A stretch of DNA of 64,000 nucleotides from Streblospio benedicti (taxonomy: Eukaryota > Annelida > Polychaeta > Spionida > Spionidae): NCBI GenBank assembly GCA_019095985.1, contig CM032660.1, positions 31,824,612 through 31,888,611 of the forward strand. Reading direction: 5' to 3'. The notes beneath the pieces are model-generated. The model ran no database searches. It worked only from the letters and a program-made list of their open reading frames with translations, and was not told the DNA's origin. Below, piece by piece: positions 12,225-25,700 of the stretch. Every line of letters begins with the position of its first letter. Positions within the stretch are counted from its first letter, which is position 1. A program made the translations under genes and the position numbers.

Positions 12225-12384
12225 CATCTGTAATGTTGAAGTGACAATTGGTCACAGATGTATTGTTTTAATCAACTAAGACACCTTTATCTAGTGGTTA
12301 CACTCATCTGTAATGTTGAAGTATCAATCTGTCACAGATGTATTGTTTTATTTAACTAAGACACCCTTATCTGGTTGTTATCAG
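12225..12384. repeat. 80-bp tandem duplication
   Basis: Two adjacent copies start with CATCTGTAATGTTGAAGT at 12225 and 12305. They share TCACAGATGTATTGTTTTA and AACTAAGACACC. Confidence 0.8.
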
Positions 12385-12491
12385 GTTTATCTGTTTTGCA
12401 ACATACCCCGTCTGTTAAAGGTGATACAGCTATTATTGGACAACATTTTGTAACAAATAAAAGACAGAAATAGAAACCATCCTCATAATTA

Positions 12492-12660
12492 CAGTTGAAC
12501 CTCTCTATGAAGACCATCCTTTGAGATGAACAAAAGTAGTCCTAAAGGACAGGTCTAGTCTTTTGTGATGCTTATGTTGACATCTTTTGGATAGTAAGGC
12601 TGGTGGAAAATGGTATCCATAGTAGAGGTGGTATAGAGGACGCTCTCCTGTATATTACAC
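12492..12660. repeat. Dispersed repeat (AGTTGAACCTCTCTAT family)
   Basis: It begins AGTTGAACCTCTCTATGAAG and has inverted echoes (GGTATAGAGGACGCT) near its other end. A related block lies at about 27325-27500 (CCTCTATAA..., AAGACCACC-like phrases). The pattern is that of a short non-autonomous element. The family is not identified. Confidence 0.4.
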
Positions 12661-13383
12661 TTTATTTCAAATCAAGTTAAAGTAGATGATGTGAGTAGGA
12701 TAGTCATTAAACTAACAGTGATAAAGACATTGGAGAAAAAACTAGCTCTACTTTTAGGTGTACAACAGTGATAGATACAATGCAACTTACAAATTAAAAA
12801 GTGTTTTTTCCTCTGTTAAACTACTTTTTCATTAAATATAACAGTGAATAAGTTGTATGTTAAATTCATTGCACACATTATTATAATAACTTATATAAAC
12901 TATTTGTTCCCAAAACTAGCTCTAAATCATTTCTTAAAAGCTATGTTATAAATATCAAACTGCATGTCTTCTATCAGATATAGAGCAATATCTGAAGTTT
13001 CATCTCACAGGGATACACAACCCGGCGCTAATGACCATGCCACCTGATAAGCATGACCAGTTAATTGGGCGTGATTATAACGTCTCTGTAAAATCATCCT
13101 TTCGTCTATTAGATTTTGCCTTTCGTCTTCTAGATTTTTGCCTTTCGTCTCCTAGATTTAGCCTTTCATCTACGAGAATATGTGATGTGTAACACTGCCT
13201 GTGATTGGCCTATTTTGATATCACTCAATCATGTGTAGTCTTGATCAACTAGACCCTGCGATACTACGGCGAGGCAGGATGAATGATAAAGACTGCCTAA
13301 TATTTACCAAGAATGCAATTGTTTGTAGCCACCCGGTGTCCCAGTCTGGTACTCCGATAGTAATAACTGCGTAGAAAACTTAC

Positions 13384-13767
13384 CATGCAGTGGAAACATG
13401 CGGCGTGCCACTGTTTTCCAAGTGCGCTAATGTAATTATGGATGATCGGCTTTTTGCACTGGCCACAATTTGGAGCATGCATTTCTAGAAAGTCTCTCCT
13501 AAAATGGAAAGCATACCCATTCAAAACAATAATAGAATAATTGATAATCAGGAGAAGTAATTTAAGTAAAAGTGTGTTGCTTGAAGGTCTCAATATTCGT
13601 GGGGCCCATTGTTTAAGATTAAGAGTAGAAGAGTTGATTTCCGGTACTTACTCACAATATGCAACACCATCCTTCTCATGAAATAAATTTTCACCTATCG
13701 GTTGTTTACATTTTTCACAACAAAAGTGATCTCGATGCCACGTTTTCCCCATAGCAGTGACACATTC
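13384..13767 (-). CDS. LIM-domain exons of the paxillin-like gene
   Basis: Exon 13652-13767 (116 nt, acceptor CAG, donor GTAAGT) encodes ECVTAMGKTWHRDHFCCEKC and ends AYC+GA. Exon 13384-13498 completes GAG and encodes RDFLEMHAPNCGQC to WHAACFHCM, then donor GTAAG. Zinc ligands visible: H, C, C and C of one LIM domain and C, C, H, C of the next. The ALGKQWHAACF block looks most like paxillin LIM3 (ENYISAL), while VTAMGKTWH looks like LIM1. The domain order may therefore differ from the four-LIM vertebrate protein. Confidence 0.85.
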
Positions 13768-16700
13768 CTGCAAGAAAAACAAACAAACATGTAGAGCCTC
13801 TAGTGAAATGTTTCTCACGACTACTTCTTAACAAGTAGCCTAAAGGGTCATCCGTCTATGGTCATGATTTTTTCATGAGATCATATTCTAGTGTACCTTC
13901 TTGCAGCTTATGTGACAAATACAGTACTTAAATGATGGTCCGGAATGGATACAAATATGGACCGCTTTGGTTCATATACTAAAAGCTCCAAGAAGTCACT
14001 AATTTCAAGTGACACATCAAGGTAGAATGTCCTAGCTCAAACTATGTGCAAGCTAAGAAGGGAAACAGTACAAAATGGAACAAATATTAGCCCAGCATGG
14101 ACCCAATATGGACCATTTGGGCCCACGTGAAAAAGGTTTTCGTTATCACCATTTACAAATGATATGCTGAATTCGAGTATTCTAGTACAAAAGATGCGCC
14201 TTGTGTCTCACAAAGTCTGAAAAAACTTGAAAAGTCTTTGAGATTCACATTTTTAAGTGTTACATTTCGGTCAAACTTTACACAACTAGGGGTCTATGAG
14301 GAGGCAACATCGAAGTGATTTGATAATTTTATAATTAAAGTGGGCTTTGCAATTTTTAAATGTTTTTCATTAAGCTTTTACGATATAATTTATGTAAGAC
14401 CTACTTGTCTATTGTGTTATAAGTGTTAAAAATCAAATACAGATTTTGATACTGGCCGTTCACAATTCTTTCACTATAGAGGAAATATTGAAATAAAAAC
14501 TTTACCTCTCATTTGTCATTCACCATTTTATCGAATAAATATTCTATGTTTTACACCCTAACTTTTCATTTAATATCCAAGGTTATGGATTTAAAAACAA
14601 ACATTCAATACTGTTTTTATTGTTTGAATCGATGGAAATCAGTACTGCCAACATGGCGGGTACTATGTTTATTTTTCCACAAACCATGTGTTGTGCGCTC
14701 AGTTCTTGGAAGTGTAGACTAGTCTCTGATAAATGACGTCATGGAATGAAACGGGTTTCGTTTAATAAGTCTTTGCAAGCGTACGTAAATCGTTCGGTAC
14801 TGTTTTTAATAAGTCTTTGCAAGCGTACGTAAATCGTTCGGTACTGTTTTCACTAGATCGTGAAATGTAAGAAAAATGACTGGAAAAAAAGAAAAATGAC
14901 TGGAAAAAATTATGTGTATTTTCTGGTGACAAATTTTTATATTGGTATATTAGGGGATGGGCTATAGTTTGATTAGGAATGGCTTTGGTTAACGACTGAC
15001 GCTTATATAAAGCACAATCGAATGAAACCTTCTATAGTGAAAGAATTGTGAACGGCCAGTATATTTATTTGATTTCTGAAGCTACGAATTGCTTCCAGAA
15101 TGTCCATCCATCGGAAATTCAAGGAAATGTAGATGGAATAGTGGAAAAAAATATGTATACAAATTAATACATATAATAGAGTAATGATACATTGCATGCT
15201 ATCATGGCCAATATGACATGCTTACCTTTGAAACATTCCATATTTACATATATGAAATTAGCTATATTTTCCTAAAAACTGTAAACAGGATCATGGATGC
15301 TACTGTATGTTCTTTTATTGGACGTATGACGTACGTTCCTGGCATAACAGATGTATGACGTTCATGGCGCAACTCAATAACGTATGACGTTATCATAGCA
15401 GGGGGTAGATAAAAAAGCAGGTATAAAATGTCCGCATTTTGAAATATTATTGAAAAAAAGGTGGGCCCTTTTGTGAATTTTTAAACCACCCTAGGATTAT
15501 GCACATTGATTTGCCCACGTTTCATGGTGATTGGATGTATAGTTTAGGAGTCTAAAAAGACCATACAAACAAACAGACATTGCTTTATATATATATAGAT
15601 AAGAAAACTATTGCAAAACATGCCTGTCAGGCAGACATCATATGGGCCTCGTGTGTTTCCGTAGATTCTATATATAGAATGTTTCAATATGTGTATCACC
15701 AAGCCATATGCACTACATGATATGCCCATATAATACATTTGAAACAGCCTGTAGTCAACAGTGTCGACGCCGTATCTTCACGGGATTTAATGTAAATCAC
15801 TTGAGCGGGAGGCATAAGATGGGGTCTCATTACTTTAAAAGAATATTTCGTTTGTACGTTGTAATGAAATCTATGTGGTTTAAGGTTGGTATTTCAAAGA
15901 AACCCCACACCTAGCCCCAATGACATGCATAAGCGGTTCTTTTCAAGCTTCGTGCCAGGCAGGTGTGAAAATAATTGAGTATAAAATGAACTGGTAATAA
16001 AGCAAATAATAAGTGTACACATGGGCAGAGAGGCTACCAATGTGTGTAGGAAAATATTAACACAGAAAAAAATTAGATGAATAAGTTAGAAAAAAAATAA
16101 GAATGAAGATAGAGATGAACCCAGACAGATACATGCAGAGTCATGAGAGTGTTACATGTATATCACCGCACTGGCCTTTGAAACTGTTATTGATTATTAT
16201 CAGTCATTAGTACTATTGCAACACACAGAGCAATATGTTTCGCTGGATAATGATCACTGCCGTAAATTCATTCTGTGGTTTTCTCCTCAAATTAATATAG
16301 TTCTTAATTGTAAAGTCTACATCGTTTCACTATATCTTAATTGACCATAAGTCAACGTTGTTCTAGTATTGACGTCGTGTTCTTTGAACACTTTTGATCT
16401 AGTACATTTACTACACCGGTATTTACTCTGCTAGTAAACTAAGTAAGTCAAATGAAAAAGGCTGTTTGCATTGTGAGGATTTTCTTTAAACCGCCAGACT
16501 GCCCTAACAAGACGGCAGCAGCGGCTTCGATCCTGATAGAATACATCGACCTAAGAAGACCTAAATATGTCCACTGTGGGTGGATATTGTGGACCAAAAG
16601 TAAACAAGGGTTTTTATTTTTAGCTTTGTTAAAGAATTGGCAACACTATTTTGTGCGAAAAATAGTTATATGTTATTTCATTTGGATATACTTTGTCTAC

Positions 16701-19700
16701 ATACAACTTACTGTGTGATTTATTGTGTCAAACTTGTGTTTTGAGGAACGTGTTTTGTTTGTGATGCAGGTAACGGTCTCACCGCCTGACTTCTGCATAG
16801 TGTGGGGAAAAATCATGAAAAACATTTGCATTCAAACCAATTTTTAAAAATAGAAGGCATCGCTTAAACCACAGGGGCAATTTATAGACTAAAATATAAG
16901 CTATTTTAGTCTATAAATTGCCCCTATGGCTTAAACTATCTAAATTGAAATAATGGGTAGAAACTGTAGCAAGCTTGATTGCTAGACTGCATAAGCAGAT
17001 ATAGGGAAGGGTGCACATAGGGGCGTGACAGGGTTTTTGGCATATTGGCTATCGATCGCGCATATGAAACCCATGAGATACCTGAAGAGCCAGTGCCCAA
17101 ATAAGGTTTAGTGGGGCCCCGGGCTGTGAGTCAACGTGGGGCCCTTTGACCCGTGATGCAACATTTTGTCGCGAATTGCTACATTTTATGGGGACCCTGA
17201 AAAATATGTATATACTTGGGGCTTCTGTTTTGGTGCTTTCGCATAAAAAAGAAATATGTGTAAAATTGTTAGCAAAGTGTTGGGCCTCATAATAATGTGT
17301 ACTAGGGCCCTTTGTTAATTGGGGCTTTGGGTTGATTAACAGATTTCACATTTGAGGCCCCTGAAAATATATATACTTGGGGCTTCTGTTTCTGTGCTTT
17401 GGCATAAAAGAAGTACAAGGAAAAATGTTGACTAAATCAGGGTCGCCGTAGTAACTTTTATTACGGTCCCTTATTATTAGAGGCTTTCGCGTCAAAAATT
17501 TGCATGCGTAAAAATTTTACTAAAATCTGGGGGCCCCCTACATGCAGCCTGCTCAGCACCCTCCCTTAATCAGGTACTATTAAAAACCTGGACCTGGCAC
17601 TGATTGTCATCGTAATCGTTTCTATACATACCCGTTCAGTGATGGGACTCTTCATCGCATCACACATGCGTTGGTTTTCTTTTTAAGCTGTAAAAACAAT
17701 GAAAATTTTACACTAAAATACTTTTATTTTCATACAAAAAGCGCTATCTGAGTTAATTTTGGCCCATCATTTTCGTTTCGTTTTTTTCATATTCTCTTTC
17801 TTTTTCTCTTATATAGTTCTCCTCAGATATTTTATTGATATTTTTTCAATGATAGGTACTATCAAAAAACCTGTGACCTGGCAAAATTGATACAATGTCT
17901 CATGGGCTTACTTGATGCATGACTCATCCATCTTAAATCCTTTCTATAACATACACCGGTTTTGACACTCTGACAGTGATGCCAATTCGATGGTCATGTT
18001 TCGCCTATAGTAGAAAAAAATCCATCAATGACCCTCTGAAATAAACTTTATGGGCAAAGTGCCAAAATTGAATTGGTTTTCTTTGTACAAAGTTTGAATG
18101 CGTTCACATAATATTCGCATAAAAACTATGGAAAGCACACTTTTATTGGGAAAGTGCCCAAAATGTTGTACTGGTATACCAAATAGTTGTGTAAAGTTTG
18201 AGCATTTGATAAGCTCTAGCTTAAAATTAATACATGATATAACATAATACATAATGAATAAAACATACACAGCTAGATACAACATACAACATACATACAT
18301 ACATCATACCATCATACATCCATTTTTACATGTTTAGATAAGCAAAAAAAAAAGGCTTTTCGTTTCATGTCTTGAAGTAATGATCTGAGAACTTAATTTT
18401 TTTTTAAATCAAACCAAATATATTGATCAGGAAAATTCAGTTACCCATTTCAACAAAATATTTTGAGCGATGGGTAGATTTTTACTGTTTTTTCCAAAGA
18501 TTGTTTTTTACATTTTGGATATTATATTTCTCAAAATTTGGATTTTCTCTTAGCCCCCAGGCATCAAATTTGCAGCTGTTTATTTTTTTTGTTGTTTATT
18601 AGTGAATTGATGTGATTATAGTATATGCCCGAACAGCCTTAATTTTGCTTACTTTCCCAAATTTTTCTCAGTGCCTCGACATCATATTTTCATTGGCCCC
18701 TTTTGGAGGGGGGCCTATTTTTTCTAACCAAAGCTGGCCGGTTTGATTGCAACCCGACCTGGCACTGATTGTTGTCGTAATCCTGTTCTGTTTGCTCTTT
18801 CGCTTTTCCCATCATTTTGGTTGATGGTTGTAAAAAATTAAATTTATGTCTATCATAATATGACATGTATACAAATCATACTCATGCTTATTTTTATATG
18901 CTGGAAACAAGCATGAGTTAATTTGCAAATGAAACTAGTTTTTTTTTTTCATAAGTTTCTCAAGCAGCTGTTTATTTTATTACATGTGATAGTGCCTTCA
19001 CTCAGTGCTACAACATTTATTGGGGAACCACTACCAAAGGGCAATAAATGCCCAAAAAATTCTTCTTTCCTTTTCCCATCTTTGTTGATAAAGTAACTTT
19101 TAAATCATAACAACAAAATGATGCAATGTATTTCAAATCAGATCAAAAGTGCTCAGAGAGCACACAGCGTCGCTTAGAGCACTGCATGTATATTCTTGGC
19201 ATTGATGGTTGCATCTGCACGCCATTAGTTGTAAACATGGCTAAAGTAAGTATCTAGTAGCCCATGGAGTCAATATTAATATGGTAACGCAGCTGTGCTC
19301 TCTGGAGCACTTTTATTCCAATATAACCACTATGCCAATTCGATGGTCATGTTTCAGAACAGTATTGAAACTATAGTAGAAAAAATAGAAAGAAAAAATG
19401 ATTAAAATGACCCTCTGAAAGGTGTAAAACTCTAATGGGCAAAAGTGCCAAAATTGAATACAGTTAATGTTCAGTAGGCACGTAAGCATTGTACAAAAGT
19501 TTGAATGCTTTCTCCCAAGCATCAACAAAACTATTGCAGAAAATGTTGAAAATGAACCCAAATGGCACTATGGAAAGCACACTTTAATTGGGAAAGTGCC
19601 CAAAATCGAATCACTTTGGTGTCGCGTCATACCAAATAGTTGTGTAAAAGTTTGAACGGAATAGGGCGAAGCTTTAAAGCTCTAGCTTATCCGGGAGACA

Positions 19701-22700
19701 AACATACATACATACATACATACATACATACATACATACATACATACATACACACACACATACATACATACATACATACATACATACATACATACATACA
19801 TACATACATACATACATACATACATACATACATAGTTACAAACGAACGAAACACAAGGCTTTCGTTTCAGCTGCTGAAGCGACGCAATGACAATGAATAT
19901 TAAAAAACCACTGGTGTTGAATAAGTAGATTAGAGTTCACACAATTGGATTTTTTAAAAATAAATGATGATAAACTTTGAGATATATTGATCCTTAAGAA
20001 AATTCTAGTTACCTATATTCAGGCACAAAATATTTTGAGCATTAGGGCATAGATATTTATTTTACTGTTTTCCAAAGATTGTTTTTTTTTACATTTTGTG
20101 AGTGATAGATTATATATTTCTCAAAATTGGTGGGCGCGATTATTTATTTCAATATTTTGCCTGGCCCCCAGGCATCAAATGGTCCATGCCTAAATAGTTC
20201 ACTTCAGTACTTTAAGCCCCACATTTTCATATGGCAGCGGGATTAGACTGTACACGTGCGTCACCCTTCAGTAGTTTCTGTGAACAACAAAGATCTAGAT
20301 GTAATGGTCTAGTTTACTGCTTGTTTGCATCTGTCAATCAACGCCACCATATTAATAGTGAACTATAGTAAACTTAAAACTGTAATCCCGTCATCAGTTA
20401 ATCCCTACTGTGTTATAATGCCAAGTCGAGAAAATGCAACGACTGCTTGCACATTAGGCTATTACGTGAATATCGTTTTTGCTCATAGCTCAAAAACTAT
20501 TTGACCAAAAACATATTTGAAAACAGTTTTGAAAAGAGCGTCTTAAGACCTTTCCAATGATATTTTACTTCATCAGATACGTTAAGAAAAAAAAAAAAAA
20601 AAAAAAAACAGATCGTGGGGGCGCCACGTAGGCCTACGTTCATCTTATTATTTGACTATTTCACACAATACTGTTTGTCTGGTGATACTGGTTCACGCGG
20701 GATTACATGTGCTGTCAACATTATAGTATAGTATTGAGCTGCGGGGATTAACTTTTCGTCGGCGCACCACAGGAGATTGCAGTATTACATATGCCTGGCC
20801 TACCAAGGTCAACACTTGCGAAAATTGTACTTAATAGATATGGTTTTTTGCCTGTATTTCAAAAAGTACTGGCTTGAACAGAGCTCGTTTTACCCGTTTG
20901 AATGCGCCATGGCACGACTCCAAGCTTGTAGAAATAAAAAAGTGTGTACATGACATAAAGCATGTCCTTTGCCTTCAAAGTCAACTGTAACCTCCTTGCA
21001 CGTGGACAGCACGGCCCTAGTGCATTGTAATTGGTGGGCTCCTAGGGCCTGGTAAAATATGGGAGGGGCATAGTAGGGAATTTGTGAATGAATGTGAAAA
21101 ATTGGGTGGGGCATAGTTGGAATTTGTGAATGAAAGCTTTATTATCAACCATATTACTACACTGAATGTGAGAATAATAAATAGTTCCTAAGAAATCTGT
21201 ATTTATTTATTATTTACAGGATATTTCTAATTTCCAAAGTGTAATGTATGAGGGTCTAAATTGGCGGGGGGGGGGGTGTCCTGATCCCACTTATCACTTA
21301 AATTTTAGTTCATTCCCACTTCCCACTTAAATTTTAGCTCATTTTCCACTTCCCACTTAATATTTTCATTTCCCACTAAAATGCGTACTTTTAATGAACA
21401 TTTTAGTCACTTTTTACAAAAAATGACAGGATATTATAACGACCAATTTTAAATTAATTATCAAAGGTTCTTAACAGTCCTTTCGAGCCAAATATTGAAA
21501 GTACCTTGAGAGCTTTCAACCTATTCTCTAGGTTTTCATCAGTCTGCAGCCTATTTGTCACGTGATTGTGGTGTGACGTCATGGGCGGTGGTCGGGAGGA
21601 TGTTGTTGTTACTTACAGGTAGTTCAGCGGCCCCCACGTTCTTGTTGAGGTCCTGCTTGAGGTGTCGGATATAAACTGCCTCACGGATCTTCCTTTCAAA
21701 GGTGTTTGCGTCACGGTCCAAGATCTTAACATTGTCTAGTGAAATCGGATGGTTCTGTCTGTCTGGTTGGTGGAGATGGATGGATACGTGCGATGAAGTA
21801 CTGCTCGGTCTTCGGTTCTGATCAAATCTTGTTTTCACGGTCTTGGATGTCTCACCGACATATGTACTGGAACATTGTTCTGTATCTGTGCCACCACAAC
21901 TGATTTGATAAACAACGCCACAGATATCTTCTTTTCTTGCCGGGTCTTTTGGGGCACTCAAGAGCTGTCTGAGTGTGTTTCTGGGTATGAAAAATCACTG
22001 TACCCGTAGTCTTTCATTAACCTTCTCATACTCTCTGAAAGATCCTTCACATATGGAATGCCCACCATAGTCTTCTTCTGTATATCCGTCTTGTCTTTCT
22101 TCTTGCTGGAATCTTCCTTTTCTTTGAAGGTGGAACCTCTCTTTATAGCCCAACTTGGGTAACCACACTTTGCTAATGCTCCATCTATGTGTGTCCGCTT
22201 TGTTTCCTTATCTTCCTCCTCTGTAATAACAGTGTTGGCTCTGTGGTGTAGGGTGCGAACAACACTTAACTTGTGCTCCAATGGGTGGTTGGACTCAAAG
22301 TGGAGATATTGGTCCGTGTGTGGGGGCTTCCGATAGATCTTCAGTTTCAGGCTCCCATCTTCCCTTTTTACTGTGGACGTGTCGAGAAAATCCAAACCAC
22401 CCTCTTCCTCTCCTTCTGTCGTGAACTTAATGTCTGGATCTAAAGAGTTCAGGTGGTTGGTAAACTCTTGAGCGTGTATGGAGTCCAATTTCGTGTGCGT
22501 AATATCAACATATTGATACCACCAGAAGGGGGGTGCGGTGCAGTGGCTATGGCTTTCTCCTATACGTCTTCCATGAGGGCGTCGCATACAATCATGGAAA
22601 CTGGTGATCCCATTGCAGCCCCATGGATTTGTTGGTAAAACATCTCCTTGTACCGGTACATAAAGTATGTGCAACCCAGTACTATCTCTAGCAGTTGTGC

Positions 22701-25700
22701 TATTTCTGTCGGCTTCATTGTGGTTCTTTTATGAAGGTCTTTGTCTGCTTCGAGCTTTGCTTTGATGCATCTCACTGCTTTATCTACAGGCACACTGGTG
22801 AAGAGAGCAGTCCCGACATACGATTGGAGTTCTTGCCCTTCTTCAATTCTATGCTTGCTAATAATCTCACTGAATTGTTTCGAATTCTTTATGTGTCTCT
22901 CTGTTTTGCCATTATTGGTGAAATGATAGAGACTAGGTGTTTTGAACATTTGTAAGTTATGCTATCTATGCTACTGACTATGGGACGTTGGGGCATGTTT
23001 CGTTTGAGGATGTTTGGCACATCCCATGACGTCACACCACGATCACGTGACGAATAGGCGGCAGATTGACGTAAACCTAGAGAATAAGTTGAAAGCTCTC
23101 AAGGTACTTTCAATATTTTGCTTGAAAGGACTGTTAAGAAACTTTGATAATTATGTCAAACTGGAGCAGATGAATATTCAACAATTTTAAATTGTTATAA
23201 ATTTACGTGCATGACCCCCACTCGTGCATTTTTTATAGTTTCCCATTAAAATTAGAATTTGTTCCCCCTTAATTTTGGTAATTTTCCCACTTCCCACTTA
23301 ATTGCACAAATTCCCACTAACCACTTAATTTTTGCCAATTTCCCACATCCCACTTAATTCTAAGGCGGGTTATTTCCCACTATAACCACTTAAAGGGCAT
23401 CGGCACCTCCATGTATGTATTGTCCACACACTAAGGAATACGTACATACCCACCAACGAAATAATAATATCTTGGGCTCCGTTGTAACGTTCCAAACATA
23501 AATCCTGAGAAATAATTCCTGAATGTTAAATGCAATCATCATTAAAAATCTTACCTTGAATTCATTGAGTGACTTTAGTAGATTGTCCAATTCATCTGAT
23601 GCCTTCACATCCCTAGAAAAGAGTGTCAGATATCTACATAAATGTCTTGCATCTCCTTGCACGCACGCGCACATAACTTCATACAACCGCCACACTCCAC
23701 CACACTCTTGTTCATATAAATTTGTTAATGATCATTTTCAAACTTCTCTCTCCCCATCTTTTTAGCAAGCATATTTCTACCAACGATAATAATCAGTAGC
23801 TCACCATTGATTTTGCACGAAACAATATGTATAATTGTAGGAATTGACCACGAGATTGGAGTGTCAATCGTGAAATTGAGCATGCTGACGTCTGATTTAC
23901 CCGAACGAAGTGAGGCTAAATCAGACGTCACTATGCTCAATTCAAGATTGACACGACAATCGAGTGGTCAATCACCATTCTATCATGACTAAAATCCATT
24001 TTATTTTAAAATAAATCATATTATAACATTCTCATTGCAAGTCATTTCGTTTGTTTTGAGCGCGCGGAGACCACTACTACGGCGTTAGTCTAAACTTCTG
24101 CTCTCCGCTACACGGAACACGCCTTGCGACGTCAGCGGCTGTATTGATAATGTGAGGAGTTTAGACTAGCGCCGTCCGCGCGCTCTGGAGCGTGTTTTCC
24201 AACGCAAAATTGAGCACGCTGATTGACCAATCAGCGTGGGTTTTTTGCGGAGATTTTTGCACGGAATGATAGAATGTATACATGACTTTCCTACAAGTGA
24301 CTATGAATTTAAAGCAGAGAATATCAAATAAATCTTTGTAATGCAATCAAATACACGTAGAAATTCTACCTAGGTTTCGACTGCTGCTGATGACACGTTT
24401 CCTGTGCTACCGCAGCCGTCATCAGATCTAAGAAATGGGAGAAATCGTTTACGAAATCACATCAACCAATAAATGAAATATGCCAATTGTAATTTTCAAC
24501 GTCGTCGTGGTCGTCGTCGTTGTGGTCGTCGGCGTCGACGTCGTCGTCGGCGTCGTCGGCGTCATCGGCGGCGGCGTGGCGGCGGCAGCGGCGGCAGCGG
24601 CGTGCTTCACTTGCTGATGGTAGAACTTGATTGTTCTCTCAGTCCAATGTGTTGCACCATGCCATTTTAAAGGTGATTGGTACTTCTGCACAGCTTATCT
24701 TGATGAAATTCTTGCATGACTAACCTTGGTAGAACTACTTGAAGTCTTGTACAGTGACGAGGATCATTCATCTGTTTCCCTATCTCCACTTTAGCTAGTG
24801 CTTCTCGCCGTATGCAAGGTTATATGCAGATGTCAAGAGAGCTTGCACAGCGAAGTTAGCTGGGTGGCTTACTAGCTTTCAAGTTTCCTGTGATAATGTG
24901 GCAGGCTTTGTTGAGCTCTGAATCAGCCTTCATGGCTGACCTTTCCCATACTGATGCTGTGTATTTGGCTTTAGAGTAGCACAGTGATAATCCATACAAT
25001 TTGAGGGTTGTTATATCTGCAACCGAAGTAGAGTTCGCAAGTTTCTTCCCATAGCTTCACTACATGTATGTGTTTTGTGAACGACAAGGTCCTATGAGCG
25101 GTGTCACTGGGTATGGCATTTTTTGCAGAGCTTTACCTTCACGGGCGATTTTCAGCTTCCTGGATATGCTCTGGGTGGTTAAGGCGGACGGCACAGGACC
25201 TCGACTTTTCAGGGTTTGCAACCAGGAACCATGACTTGTAGTTTGTACATTGTCATATATGTTAGTACATCGGTGAGTCGAGTTTCAATCGTCTCGATCA
25301 CCATATGTGAACAGTCATATATGAACAAACAATACCCCAGTAGGCCTACGCAAGTGCGACCGCCTATAAATCTGTGCATCTTAACATTTATCAAGGGGTC
25401 AATCATTAGATATTAAGTCAACCATTTTTCAGATAATCTGAGATGCACTTATGTTTCTTACACTATGTAAAAGGCAAAACGATTTATAAATTTTCAAAGT
25501 GATTTCTTTTGTTGATGCTGTTTTGCTTCACAGAGATTTATTCCAAACATTTGCTCGGAATTTTATTTTCTCACCCCACCCCCCAATCCCCCAAAACAAA
25601 TAAAAAAGTAAAAGTAAAAACAAAAATCAAAATAAAATCAAAATAAAATAACCAAGTGATGATATCATACCTCTGGTGTCATGAGCGGAGCTCACGTTGC

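Larger units (their letters stand above)
11500..13383. other. Spacer or possible hidden 3' exons of the paxillin-like gene
   Basis: No LIM-coding exon could be found here although the gene should continue. The stretch holds an 80-bp tandem duplication (12225-12384), a dispersed repeat (12492-12660), and three close copies of a CTTTCGTCT-type phrase near 13100-13160. Confidence 0.35.

Noticed and set aside
19640-19903. Open frame with YIHTYIHT repeats
   Set aside because: Translation of the CATA microsatellite.
21285-23395. CRISPR-like array of short repeats
   Set aside because: The repeats are irregular tandem units without unique spacers, in a eukaryotic genome.
24449-24691. Open frames with poly-Arg or poly-Ala/Thr
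   Set aside because: Translation of an impure GTC/GGC microsatellite on either strand.
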